This document shows positions 1 to 8,627 of a stretch of 64,000 nt of DNA, in pieces. This stretch comes from CAZWRV01 sp964636325 (lineage in GTDB: Bacteria; Verrucomicrobiota; Lentisphaeria; Victivallales; GWF2-50-93): assembly GCA_964636325.1 (NCBI GenBank), contig CAZWRV010000006.1:55629-119628 (forward strand), given 5' to 3'. The notes beneath the pieces were generated by a model, which did no database searches, was not told the origin of the DNA, and was given only the letters and a program-made list of their open reading frames with translations. The position numbers were made by a program, and so were the translations under genes. Within the stretch, counting starts at the first letter, position 1, and each line of letters begins with the position of its first letter.

Positions 1-2
1 TT

Positions 3-1160
3 TTTCTTGGAATAGGGCTGGGACCGATACAGACGGGGATTTTCCTTTCCGGCGCCGCGAAGGGCGGCTTCGACAGGATAGTCGTCGCGGAGGTCGACGC
101 GAAACTCTGCGAGGCCGTGAGGAAAGGCAACGGGAGGATTGCGATCAACATCGCAGGCCGCAGAGCAGTCAGCGTCGAGGAGATGGCCGGCGTCGAGATT
201 TTAAATCCGAGCGACACGCAGGAACTCGCAAAGCTGCATGACGCGGCGGCGGCGGCGGACGAAATCGCCACCGCCCTTCCGAGCGTCAAGTTCTACAGGA
301 ACATCGCGCCATGGCTTTCAGAAGGCTTCCGCAAGAACCCGGACCGCAGGAGGTTCATCTACACCTCCGAGAACGACAACCATGCCGCCGAGATACTGGC
401 CGAGATGCTCGGCCGCGAATTCCGCAGCACTTTCTGCCTCAACACCGTCATCGGAAAGATGAGCGGCGTCGTCGACGCCGAAGGATGCGCCAGGCGCGGC
501 CTCAGGAAGCTCACTCCCTCCGCCGACCGCGGCCACCTCGTCGAGGAGTTCAGCAAGATACTCATAAGCTCCTGCCCCGGCGTCGAGGAAAGGCGGATGA
601 AAGGGCTCCATGTCAAGAATGACCTCCTCCCCTTCGAGGAGGCCAAGCTCTACGGCCACAACGCCATACACGTCCTCCTCGGCCTCCATGCCATAGAAAA
701 AGGCCTTGAATACATGTATCAGCTCCGCGAGCATCCGTCACTGATGCGGGACGCCAGGACCGCCTTCATCGACGAATGCGGCAGGGCGCTGCGCAAGAAA
801 TGGAAGGGCGTGGACACTCTCTTCACGGAGGCAGGATTCATGGAGTATGCGGACGATCTCCTGGAACGGATGACCAATCCTCTGCTTGAAGACAAGGTCG
901 ACCGCATCTGCCGCGACCTCAGCCGCAAGCTCGGCTGGAAGGACCGCATCGTCGGGACGATCAGGCTGGTGCTCGACCAGGGATTCAAGCCCGACAAGCT
1001 TCTCGCCGGCGCGCGCATCGCCGCTGAAAAGGCTTTCGGCGCAGACAGGGCGCTAGTCTCCGGCGGCCTCGAAAAGCTCTGGGCCGAGGACAATGCCCCC
1101 AGGCAGGAAATGGAAAGATTGCTGAGCCTGCTGGCCCGAACTTGCATTATCCCGGGATAG
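3..1160 (+). CDS. Mannitol dehydrogenase-family polyol (phosphate) dehydrogenase, 5' end outside window
   Basis: The reading frame is already open at the window edge and shows a Rossmann nucleotide-binding start (GIGLGPIQTG), so the gene begins upstream; an in-frame GTG at 117 lies inside this fold and is not the start. The C-terminal half carries KLYGHNAIH, which fits the K-x4-N-x2-H catalytic signature of the mannitol / mannitol-1-phosphate / fructuronate dehydrogenase family. These enzymes are cytoplasmic and interconvert a polyol, or its phosphate, with the keto sugar using NAD(P). About 385 residues are visible, close to the length of mannitol-1-phosphate 5-dehydrogenase. The exact substrate cannot be told from sequence. 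It converges on the QueG-like gene across a long hairpin. Confidence 0.8.
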   Translation, partial: FLGIGLGPIQTGIFLSGAAKGGFDRIVVAEVDAKLCEAVRKGNGRIAINIAGRRAVSVEEMAGVEILNPSDTQELAKLHDAAAAADEIATALPSVKFYRNIAPWLSEGFRKNPDRRRFIYTSENDNHAAEILAEMLGREFRSTFCLNTVIGKMSGVVDAEGCARRGLRKLTPSADRGHLVEEFSKILISSCPGVEERRMKGLHVKNDLLPFEEAKLYGHNAIHVLLGLHAIEKGLEYMYQLREHPSLMRDARTAFIDECGRALRKKWKGVDTLFTEAGFMEYADDLLERMTNPLLEDKVDRICRDLSRKLGWKDRIVGTIRLVLDQGFKPDKLLAGARIAAEKAFGADRALVSGGLEKLWAEDNAPRQEMERLLSLLARTCIIPG

Positions 1161-1164
1161 GCTG

Positions 1165-1205
1165 ATTTCCGATTAGGGCATATGTCCTATGCCCTAATCG
1201 GAAAT
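1165..1205. terminator. Long perfect hairpin between convergent genes (likely bidirectional terminator)
   Basis: Arms of 18 bp at 1165-1182 and 1188-1205 (ATTTCCGATTAGGGCATA and its complement) enclose a 5-nt loop, TGTCC. The hairpin lies 4 nt past the stop of the dehydrogenase and 25 nt past the stop of the convergent QueG-like gene. There is no clear T-run, so termination is inferred from position and stability; a mobile palindromic repeat is the alternative. Confidence 0.55.
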
Positions 1206-1230
1206 GGCCTCATCGGCGTTTCTCCCTTCA

Positions 1231-2250
1231 TTACTCGGTGTATACTTCCTGCCCATTGGCCTTCCTGACCTGTTTCGCCTCTGCATTCTTTTCCGGCCTG
1301 CAGCTGTAAATGGAAAGAAAGCGCCTGTCTACAAGGCCTCTTTTCTCAAGATGTTCGAGGCAGGCTCGGAAGCATCCTCTGGCCCCGCAATATGCGCAGG
1401 ACTTCGTCAGGTTTCCGACGAGTCCGAAGATCGGATGCGGATACTTCGCCTGAACTTCTCGCGCGGCCGCGCCGCCAAGCGCGTAGTCCGAGGTGTCGTC
1501 CTTCGATTCCTTGCGCAGCCTTTCATACTTCATGTCGATCTCCGAGACGTCGAAATCCTCCGGCGGCCTGGGATGAGTCTCCTTCGTCCCGCCATGGTGC
1601 GCCTTCGTGCAGAGGAACATGTCGACCTTCGCATGGGTGATGGTCCGCCCGTCTATCTTAAGGGAGACGCTTTCCTTCTTGGGTATTGCCTTTCCGGGGC
1701 ATGCCCGGACGCACGCCATGCATTTGTCGCAGATCTCTCCGATCTGCAGGGGATCCGAGGGAAGTTCCGCGTCGGTGAGGACGATTCCGAAACGCTGCAG
1801 CGGACCGAACTTCTTGCTAAGGAAGACCTTGGACCATCCGAACTCGCCGAGGCCTGCGGCGACCGCGGCAGTCCGGTGGCACATGATCGGCTCCTGGTGG
1901 GGAGTTCCCGTCCATTGGATCACCGGAACGGCGGAATATCCATGATCCTCGATCCAGCATGACACCTTCTGGCGGGCGTCGCGCATGAACCACTCGTTTA
2001 TCCCGCCGTAGCCGTGGGCGTTGTACGGTATGTGCATCCCCTCGTCGAGGGACTCCATAAGGCCTCTCAGAACCCTGATCCCGAGCACTACGGCGGTCTT
2101 TGTCTTCGGGTATATGTTCCTCGGATGGAACTCCTCGGGCGCCTCCGCGAACCTCTCGATCCCGGCAAACCCGATCATGTCTATTCCCTGCTTCAGCGCG
2201 AACTTGCGCAGTTCCTTCTTCAACTCGCCGGCCTTTTTCATAATTCCCAT
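1231..2250 (-). CDS. QueG-like [4Fe-4S] iron-sulfur reductase (339 aa)
   Basis: The product resembles the epoxyqueuosine reductase / reductive-dehalogenase-like family of cytoplasmic Fe-S proteins. A ferredoxin-type cluster motif, CDKCMACVRACP, lies mid-protein, and a second cysteine group, CAYCGARGCFRAC, lies near the C-terminus. The second group departs from the CxxCxxxCP of true QueG, so tRNA queuosine synthesis is not assured. The gene starts one nucleotide after the stop of the alpha-galactosidase-like gene and is almost certainly co-transcribed with it, which suggests a redox or corrinoid-linked role in the same pathway. The ATG at 2250 is taken as the start; ATG at 2241 is possible. 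Family is fairly sure, function unknown. Confidence 0.65.
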   Translation of the reverse strand: MGIMKKAGELKKELRKFALKQGIDMIGFAGIERFAEAPEEFHPRNIYPKTKTAVVLGIRVLRGLMESLDEGMHIPYNAHGYGGINEWFMRDARQKVSCWIEDHGYSAVPVIQWTGTPHQEPIMCHRTAAVAAGLGEFGWSKVFLSKKFGPLQRFGIVLTDAELPSDPLQIGEICDKCMACVRACPGKAIPKKESVSLKIDGRTITHAKVDMFLCTKAHHGGTKETHPRPPEDFDVSEIDMKYERLRKESKDDTSDYALGGAAAREVQAKYPHPIFGLVGNLTKSCAYCGARGCFRACLEHLEKRGLVDRRFLSIYSCRPEKNAEAKQVRKANGQEVYTE

Positions 2251-2251
2251 T

Positions 2252-4693
2252 TCACTCCTTTACGTTATCTGCAAGTTTTTTCAACGACAGCCTCATGTCC
2301 AGCCAGTTCGAATGGGGTGCGAGGTTGACAGAGACATCCTCCGGTCTTTCAACGAGCAGCTCAAGGATGTTCACTCCGGAGACATCGACGCTCACAGGCC
2401 TGGCCTTCCGGCCGTGGATCATGCGCAGGGGGGGCACGAGCACCCGCCCGTCGCCGACGATCGAGAAGCACGCCTGGCCGCTATCCTCGTGCGGCTTCGT
2501 GGAGGGGATACCGTTCTGGTCTTCAATTCCGACAAGGCCGCTCAGTCGTCTGAAGATACCTTTGAGTGTGTATTTGATAGATGAGGACGGATGCGTGCCT
2601 ATGCCTTTGAGGAAGCGACGTCCCCCGGTGCTCAGTCCGGCGCCGCCAACGCTCCTGTCCCTGCGCGCGGCAAGATAGCCGGACGATGCCGAAGCCCAAT
2701 CCAAATCCGACAGGGATATTTCATCGGGCAGGGCCTGCCCGGCGACGACCGAGACCTTGCCGGTCCTGCCACCCTTGCGTCCGTCGAGGTCGGCGACTCC
2801 GACTTCAAACTCATGGCGGGATCCGTATTCGAGGCCGCCGACGCGGAAGCGCGTGCCGAATGTGTAGCCGATCAGCCTGCCATCCTGCTTGACGTAGAAT
2901 CCCGCCGGAGAGCCGAAGCTCACCCAGGATATTTCGACCGACCACGGATCTATGTCCCTGACCCCTATCATATAAGGATAGGAGTGTATCGGAATCGGAG
3001 AAGGGGCCGGAATCCTTTTGAACTTCACCTTCCAGCTGACCGGGGCGCTTTTCGACGGCGTCCAGGAAACGACGCCCACCCCTCGCCCCTCCGATGAGGG
3101 GCATATTCGCCTGCCGCCGACCTCGACGCGATCGATTGCGAACGTGCCCCTCCCGTCGTTCGGCATGCCGAATGTCAATGAATACTTCTCGCCTTTTATC
3201 ACGCGGCTGCGTCCGGAAATCTCCATCCTGCGCGGGTCGCATCTGAACTTATCGAGGTCGGGCCAGCCCTGCAGGATATGGCGGCTCGATGAGATGAGGA
3301 CGGGGAAACTTCCTTCCTCGCAGAGAGTTACGACGCGGCATGCGGCGGGAGGAACCTCGAGGAAGAGGCCCGCGTCATAGACGCCCAGGTAGTCCCGGTT
3401 CCAAAAGTCATAGGCATGAAAACGCCTGGACGGATCAAGCCCGACGGACTTGAAGTCGACACTCTCCACACTCTGGACGGACTCATCGTAGTTGAAGACT
3501 GCCACGATGTCGTAGTGCCTGCCCATATGGTTCACCTTCAAGTCGAAGACGGTCTTCAGCCTCTGCGAGGGGAAGAGATCGAACGGACGGATGTCCGCCG
3601 CAGGTGAAATCTTCTTGAGAATGCTTACGCGCTCAGGACCCAGATCCGGCATGCGGTCATCAAACATGAGCATCTGCCCCGTCAGCCCGTATAGCGTCGC
3701 CCAGGCCCTTGCCATGTCCGTCGAGAGCGGCGGCCTCAGCAGGCAGCAGTCCGGATCCGAATAGACGGCGATGCCGTGGGCGAAGTAGCCGTTCATGGTC
3801 GCCGTGGCAGCCCTTATGAATCCGCTCCATTCGGCGTCGGTGTCCGCGCCGGTCCTCATCCCGTCGCATAGGCCGATCATCTCCGGACAGACGCCGACCG
3901 AGCATGCGTCGATGAAAGTTTTCCGGCCGGCCTCGTCCCTTATTGCGCCGAAGAAACGCCTGTATGCGTCCTCGGGGGATACGGACTTGTCGCCGAGAAG
4001 CTTGCGGTTCTCCTTGTATCCGGCGAGCACTCCGTAGCCGCTCTTGTCGCTGATCCCGTCGAACTTCAGGTAGCCGTAGCCCCACTCCCGCGTAAGGCGG
4101 CGGATCAAGCCGCGGACATACGCGAGCCCCCTGGGATCGGTCGGATCCACAGTGAACGGCCCGCCGAAGGTGTTGATCCTCGCGAAGCCGCCGGTCTTCC
4201 TGATGAACGCTTCATTGTCCTGTCCGTGCGGACATATCCATATTCCGGGAACCAGCCCAAGCTTCCTTATCTCGTCCGCCAGCCATTTCATGCCCTGAGG
4301 GAAAGTCTCGCGCAGCCCCTCCCAGTTGCGCCCGTCCGCCTGCCACCCGTCGTCGAGAACGACAAACTCCAACCCGTATTCGCGCAGGTTCTCCGAAATC
4401 CAGCGCGCGTTGACCAGGACCTCCTCCGGGGTGACGTCCCTTCCGTAATACATCCAGGATATCCAACCGGTCGGCGGATGCCTGAAGACCGACTTGTCCT
4501 GCGGCTTGAAATGCGGAAAGCCCAGCCTGCTCTTGAAATACGAAGCTATCCTTGTCCCGTCATTCAGCTCCACGGCGTCCTTCCGGTCGTCGAAGACGCC
4601 CTGCCCTACCGACGTGCTCACGTCGCCGAACGCGGAAAACAAAACACGAGGGGAAGCTTCGTCGCTGATCCTGCAAGGGATTTTCATCTGCAT
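2252..4693 (-). CDS. GH36-like alpha-galactosidase with C-terminal NPCBM domain (813 aa)
   Basis: The N-terminal 450 residues form a GH36/GH27-type barrel. Recognisable pieces are GWISWMYYGR (about 76-85), VVLDDGWQ (111-118), YLKFDG with the likely nucleophile D212, and TGADTDAEW (281-289) supplying the likely acid/base Asp. Residues after about 560 look like a fibronectin-III-like spacer, and the last 140 residues (from WASASSGY, with FLKGIGTHP) match the NPCBM/NEW2 carbohydrate-binding fold. No signal peptide is visible, so the enzyme may be cytoplasmic and act on imported oligosaccharides. It heads a two-gene minus-strand operon divergent from a GntR-type regulator. Alpha-galactosidase is the most likely activity, but related GH36 specificities cannot be excluded. 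Confidence 0.75.
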   Translation of the reverse strand: MQMKIPCRISDEASPRVLFSAFGDVSTSVGQGVFDDRKDAVELNDGTRIASYFKSRLGFPHFKPQDKSVFRHPPTGWISWMYYGRDVTPEEVLVNARWISENLREYGLEFVVLDDGWQADGRNWEGLRETFPQGMKWLADEIRKLGLVPGIWICPHGQDNEAFIRKTGGFARINTFGGPFTVDPTDPRGLAYVRGLIRRLTREWGYGYLKFDGISDKSGYGVLAGYKENRKLLGDKSVSPEDAYRRFFGAIRDEAGRKTFIDACSVGVCPEMIGLCDGMRTGADTDAEWSGFIRAATATMNGYFAHGIAVYSDPDCCLLRPPLSTDMARAWATLYGLTGQMLMFDDRMPDLGPERVSILKKISPAADIRPFDLFPSQRLKTVFDLKVNHMGRHYDIVAVFNYDESVQSVESVDFKSVGLDPSRRFHAYDFWNRDYLGVYDAGLFLEVPPAACRVVTLCEEGSFPVLISSSRHILQGWPDLDKFRCDPRRMEISGRSRVIKGEKYSLTFGMPNDGRGTFAIDRVEVGGRRICPSSEGRGVGVVSWTPSKSAPVSWKVKFKRIPAPSPIPIHSYPYMIGVRDIDPWSVEISWVSFGSPAGFYVKQDGRLIGYTFGTRFRVGGLEYGSRHEFEVGVADLDGRKGGRTGKVSVVAGQALPDEISLSDLDWASASSGYLAARRDRSVGGAGLSTGGRRFLKGIGTHPSSSIKYTLKGIFRRLSGLVGIEDQNGIPSTKPHEDSGQACFSIVGDGRVLVPPLRMIHGRKARPVSVDVSGVNILELLVERPEDVSVNLAPHSNWLDMRLSLKKLADNVKE

Positions 4694-4733
4694 CCTCCAA
4701 ATCGGAATTTACGGATTTTTTTCCTGAGCCCGC

Positions 4734-4793
4734 TTGACATGGCCCATGGCGGGTGTATTTTTCTGCAAACAACTTTAATCAAGTCTAATCAAG
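4734..4793 (+). promoter_or_regulatory. Promoter and tandem 10-bp repeat before the first GntR-type regulator
   Basis: A sigma70-like promoter is visible: TTGACA at 4734-4739, 16-bp spacer, TATTTT at 4756-4761. Just downstream, TTTAATCAAG (4774-4783) is followed directly by TCTAATCAAG (4784-4793), a 9/10 tandem repeat with one helical turn of spacing. The regulator gene follows at once, so this is a good candidate for an autoregulatory operator. It lies in the 118-bp space shared with the divergent alpha-galactosidase-like operon. Operator function is inferred. Confidence 0.55.
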
Positions 4794-4811
4794 ATGTCAA
4801 GCGGACGGACG

Positions 4812-6341
4812 ATGAAAAGCAGGAAAAAACACGGATACGCGGTCGCCAGGGAGAAGATACTGGGGCTGATATCCGACGCGCACCTCAGGCCCGGCGAACT
4901 GATACCTTCAAGGAACGCGCTGTCGAAGAAGTTGAAGATCGGAGGCACGTCGATCCAGCAGGCGATCAGGCTCCTGGAGAAGGAGGGGGTTCTCAGGACC
5001 GTGCAGGGAAGCGGATGCTACGTGGACGCGGTTCCGCGCTCCGGCGCGGAGTCCGCCTCCAGCCCGTCTGCGAGGAAAGGCCCGGCCAGCAGCGAACTTT
5101 TCTCGGGCATCTCAATAATCCAGCCGAAGATAACCGTCAGGTTCGGGATATTCCCGGGCGAGCTGGAGGATTTCGGAGTCCTATGGCGCAAGATCCTGGG
5201 CGGATATGAGAGGAACTGCGGCGACGTCTCAATAGAGCTGGTCGAATCCGGACTCTTCAGGCCGAAGGACTTGGGCAAGATACTGTCGAGAAACGACTTG
5301 GACATTCTCCAGCTCCCGATGAGCGAGCTGCCGCCGGCCGCTGAGTCCGGCTGCATATTCAATCCCTCGCTCGCGGGGGAGCTCGAAGTGCGCGAGGGGG
5401 ATTTCTTCGATGCTTACTACGCCGGTTCGTTCCACGACGGAGTCTGCTGGGGTGTTCCGCTCGCCGCCAACAGCACATGCATTTTCTACAACAGCAGATG
5501 CGGAGATCTTGCCGGACTGCTTCCGTCCAAGGACGGTTTCTGGCGTTTCCTCGACAGGCTTGCCGAACTGGCGGACGAAGGCTGGCTGGAAGAACACGGG
5601 TTCGAATCGTTCATCGCCAACGCCGAGGGCCTTCTGGGCATCCTGGCCAACAGTCCGGGTGCCCTCCGCGAGGAGGATTTCGCCTGGGGAAGGGCGACCG
5701 AGTCGGACGACTTCAGAAAATTTGTGGAGAAGTTCGAGAGATATTACAAGGACAGCAGGATCTTCCATCCCGAAGTCTGCAGCACGCGGCAGTATTCGTT
5801 CGAGAACTTCGCCGCCGGACGTTCCGCGATGTCTTTCGGCAACACTTGCTGGATACCCAAGTTCAAGGAGGAGGGCTTCGGTTCCTGGAGGATATTGCCG
5901 CCGGTGCATGAAAGGAACGGCTTCGTCCGCCTCTTCGGAATCATCAACACCATCACGTCGTCAACCTACCATCACATCGAATGCCTCAACCTCCTCAACT
6001 ATCTGGCCGACCGCGAAGTCCAGAGCGCATTCGCAGGTGAAGGCCGCCTGGTCGCGCGCAGGGACGCATGCGGTCACCTCGCAATCAAGGGCTTGGATGA
6101 AGAGTCCAAGGCAATCTTACTGGCGTCCTTTGATTCTGGCAGGCTCATACACGACAGGTACCTATACGAGAACGAGTTCATGCACGTGGCCAGCCCGACG
6201 ATGTTCAAATGGTATGCCGGCTCGGTCACGACAGCCGAACTTTTCAACGATCTCAGGAAGAGGAAGGAGCTCTTCGACGGCGCTGTCAGGTTCCGAATGG
6301 TCGGCATGACCCAGGGACAGCTGCTTTCAGCGCCTCATTGA
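4812..6341 (+). CDS. GntR winged-helix regulator fused to a solute-binding-protein domain (509 aa)
   Basis: Residues 1-70 form a GntR winged helix (ILGLISDAHLRPGELIPSR, then LLEKEGVLRTVQGSG). Residues from about 100 to the end resemble a family 1 (MalE-like) extracellular solute-binding protein, for example GVPLAANSTCIFYNSR. There is no signal peptide or membrane segment, so the binding domain sits in the cytoplasm, presumably as a sugar sensor controlling the nearby glycosidase genes. ATG 4812 is preferred because it aligns with the start of the paralogue at 20380; the ATG at 4794 would overlap the end of the tandem repeat. The gene is divergent from the alpha-galactosidase-like operon and is followed by a pseudopilin. 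Confidence 0.8.
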   Translation: MKSRKKHGYAVAREKILGLISDAHLRPGELIPSRNALSKKLKIGGTSIQQAIRLLEKEGVLRTVQGSGCYVDAVPRSGAESASSPSARKGPASSELFSGISIIQPKITVRFGIFPGELEDFGVLWRKILGGYERNCGDVSIELVESGLFRPKDLGKILSRNDLDILQLPMSELPPAAESGCIFNPSLAGELEVREGDFFDAYYAGSFHDGVCWGVPLAANSTCIFYNSRCGDLAGLLPSKDGFWRFLDRLAELADEGWLEEHGFESFIANAEGLLGILANSPGALREEDFAWGRATESDDFRKFVEKFERYYKDSRIFHPEVCSTRQYSFENFAAGRSAMSFGNTCWIPKFKEEGFGSWRILPPVHERNGFVRLFGIINTITSSTYHHIECLNLLNYLADREVQSAFAGEGRLVARRDACGHLAIKGLDEESKAILLASFDSGRLIHDRYLYENEFMHVASPTMFKWYAGSVTTAELFNDLRKRKELFDGAVRFRMVGMTQGQLLSAPH

Positions 6342-6367
6342 CGGGAATCCGGAGAAGGCCCGGCCGT

Positions 6368-6382
6368 CTGCGGACTTCGCAG
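6368..6382. promoter_or_regulatory. Short inverted repeat upstream of a pseudopilin gene
   Basis: CTGCG-GACTT-CGCAG ends 24 nt before the GTG start of the pseudopilin. A related core, TGCAGACTTCTGCA, lies inside the larger palindrome before the GH42-like gene at 12466. A common operator or RNA hairpin is possible, but the evidence is only this similarity. Confidence 0.3.
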
Positions 6383-6406
6383 TTCTGCCATCGGGGAGAA
6401 ATTCTT

Positions 6407-7117
6407 GTGAAAAAGAAAAGCTTCACACTCATAGAGCTGCTTGTGGTCATCGCCATAATCTCGATCCTTATGGCGATCCTCCTGCCGGCGCTCAAGGGCG
6501 CTAGGGACGCGGCGAAGGGCGCGATCTGCATAAGCAACCTCAAGCAGTTCAGCCTGGGGCCGCTAGAGCAGTGGCTCGAAGGCGAGAAGCCGAGGATGCA
6601 GACGACCTACAACCTGCCCGCCGGAACCAACGACTATTACCCATACTACAACTGGTGGCTCGACGATCTCGAGGTCGCAGGAGGCCAGTATCCCAAGGCG
6701 GGGATAGAATATTTCGCCTGCCCTTCGCGGCCGCAGTACCGCGGGCAGAACGGCTGGTGGGGCTCTACGGGGACAGACTGCTGGATGACCCCGTTCTGCT
6801 TCGCCTTCTACCTCGGCCAGTGGAACTCGACCAACTCCCTGTCGGTCAAAAGGCTGCAGATCAAACGTCCTTCCGGAGTGATCACCTTCACGGAAGTCGC
6901 AAGCAGGGGTACCGGCGCCCAGTGGGAAGGCGCATACGGGATCGGCCACTGGACATACGGCATGCCCGGCAATTCTACCATGAGCAACGAGGGTCGCATC
7001 GGCCCCGTGCATCACAACGGCGCCAACTCCATCTTTGTCGATCAGCACGCGGTTTGGATCCCATGCTCCGACCTGAACAGGAACGCCAACCCGCTCTACT
7101 GGCTGCCGTTGCAGTGA
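6407..7117 (+). CDS. Pseudopilin-like protein, prepilin N-terminus, H-X9-D type (236 aa)
   Basis: The protein opens with KKKSFTLIELLVVIAIIS, a class III prepilin leader and hydrophobic helix recognised by a prepilin peptidase, except that Ser rather than Gly precedes the cleavage site. The helix anchors the protein in the inner membrane until assembly or export. The rest is a periplasmic, Trp/Tyr-rich domain. The usual C-terminal H-X9-DG motif is present as H-X9-DQ. GTG 6407 is chosen because GGGGAG lies 8 nt upstream and the leader begins there. Large families of such proteins accompany glycosidases in Lentisphaerota; their role, perhaps surface substrate binding, is not established. Confidence 0.75.
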   Translation: MKKKSFTLIELLVVIAIISILMAILLPALKGARDAAKGAICISNLKQFSLGPLEQWLEGEKPRMQTTYNLPAGTNDYYPYYNWWLDDLEVAGGQYPKAGIEYFACPSRPQYRGQNGWWGSTGTDCWMTPFCFAFYLGQWNSTNSLSVKRLQIKRPSGVITFTEVASRGTGAQWEGAYGIGHWTYGMPGNSTMSNEGRIGPVHHNGANSIFVDQHAVWIPCSDLNRNANPLYWLPLQ

Positions 7118-7213
7118 GCCACCGCTGATTAACTTGAAGTCTTTGCCTTTCAAGTGACAGACAAAGGCCGAAGACGAAGATTGCTGATTTCAGGAAAGGA
7201 TTAGACACCTGAC

Positions 7214-8608
7214 ATGGCGGAGAAAAATAATTCAAGGATTAAAGCCCTCGGCGAGAAAGTCGCCTGCAATATCCTGGTGCCGGCGCAGGAAGTGCCCGTC
7301 CTTGACGAATGCGACGTGCTCGTCTGCGGCGCCGGATGCGCCGGGGTTGCTGCGGCCGTGAGCGCGGCGCGGCACGGCTGCCGCGTGACCGTGGTCGAGC
7401 GCTGGCCGACCATAGGCGGCATGGCCACAAACGCGATGGTCAACGGATGGCACAGGAGCGACCGCGAAAAGATGGTCATATACGGCCTTGTCGAGGAAAG
7501 CGCGCGGCGCGCCGAGAAACATGGGTGGATCCGGAAAGATCCCAACTTCCCGCTCGCCCACGAGACCCATTGGTTCGAACCGGAAGGCATGCGCATCGTC
7601 TGGCAGCGGATGCTCGACGAGGCGAAAGTCAAGACAATCTGCCACCTCTGCGCCGGAGATCCGCTTCTGGATCAAGGGCGTGTTAAGGGTGTCCTCGCGG
7701 ACACCAAGCGCGGCCGCCGCGCGCTGCTCGCGAAAATCATCGTGGACGCGACCGGAGACGGAGACATCGCTGCAAAGGCAGGCCTTCCTTTCGATTTCGG
7801 ACGCGAATCCGACGGGCTTGTCCAGGGCATGACGCTCATGTTCGCGCTGCGCGGGATTGACTCGGAGAAAGTCCGTTCCGGCAGGGAAAAGTTGGACGAG
7901 GCGCTCAAGCAGATGAACGAACTCAGGGAACTTGGGGAAATTCCGCCGTACAACGAAGGCAACACCCGCGGTATGTTAAAATACTGGGGCGCGCCCAACC
8001 ACACACCGTGGAACATGTGCCCCGTCGCGGGAAATCCGCTGGACGAGGAGGAGCTCTCGCGCCTCAACGCCCAAGCCCATGAATATGTCTTCAAATACCT
8101 GGATTTCTGGCGCGCCAGCGTCCCCGGCATGAAAAACGCGGAAATCGAACAGACCGGCTTCGCGCTAGGCGTCCGCGAATCCCGCAGGATAAAGGGGTTG
8201 AAAACCCTTACCGCCGAAATGGTGCTGAACGCCGAGAAATGCGGCGATGCCGTCGGCCACGGCGTATGGATGATTGACATCCATGATCCCAAGGGGAGCG
8301 GCCACACCACCTTTACGGATCAGAAGGAGTCGCAGAAACTCCGCGCAGGCACAAGCTACCATATACCGCTGGGCATGTGCCTCAACAGGCGCATCCCAAA
8401 CCTCGCCGTCGTCGGACGCTGCGCCTCCTCTACGCATGAGGCGCATTCGTCGGTAAGAGTGCAGACGCACTGCATGGTCATGGGTCAGGGAGTCGGCACC
8501 GCCGCCGCAATGGCGCTCGACGGAAACAGGGATATCGCCGATGTCGGCATCGGCGACCTCCAGGCCAGGCTCCGCGCTGACGGCGTATTTATAGAGGAAG
8601 TGCCATGA
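7214..8608 (+). CDS. FAD-dependent oxidoreductase (464 aa)
   Basis: An N-terminal dinucleotide-binding motif, VLVCGAGCAGVAAAVSAARHG, begins at about residue 35 with the ERWPTIGGMATNA continuation typical of the FAD_oxidored (PF12831) family. These flavoproteins are common next to glycosidases in PVC and Bacteroidetes genomes, and their substrates are mostly unknown. No signal peptide is seen, so it is probably cytoplasmic. It follows the pseudopilin by 96 nt and precedes a DUF4838 gene by 19 nt, suggesting co-transcription with the latter. An oxidative step on a sugar or sugar acid released by the neighbouring enzymes is an inference. Confidence 0.75.
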   Translation: MAEKNNSRIKALGEKVACNILVPAQEVPVLDECDVLVCGAGCAGVAAAVSAARHGCRVTVVERWPTIGGMATNAMVNGWHRSDREKMVIYGLVEESARRAEKHGWIRKDPNFPLAHETHWFEPEGMRIVWQRMLDEAKVKTICHLCAGDPLLDQGRVKGVLADTKRGRRALLAKIIVDATGDGDIAAKAGLPFDFGRESDGLVQGMTLMFALRGIDSEKVRSGREKLDEALKQMNELRELGEIPPYNEGNTRGMLKYWGAPNHTPWNMCPVAGNPLDEEELSRLNAQAHEYVFKYLDFWRASVPGMKNAEIEQTGFALGVRESRRIKGLKTLTAEMVLNAEKCGDAVGHGVWMIDIHDPKGSGHTTFTDQKESQKLRAGTSYHIPLGMCLNRRIPNLAVVGRCASSTHEAHSSVRVQTHCMVMGQGVGTAAAMALDGNRDIADVGIGDLQARLRADGVFIEEVP

Positions 8609-8627
8609 CTGTCATAAAGGAGATATC

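Noticed and set aside
1204..1962. Plus-strand open frame opposite the QueG-like gene
   Set aside because: Its start lies in the hairpin and it is antisense to a protein with clear Fe-S motifs.
4794..4811. ATG at 4794 as start of the first GntR-type regulator
   Set aside because: It abuts the tandem repeat and the paralogue alignment favours the ATG at 4812.
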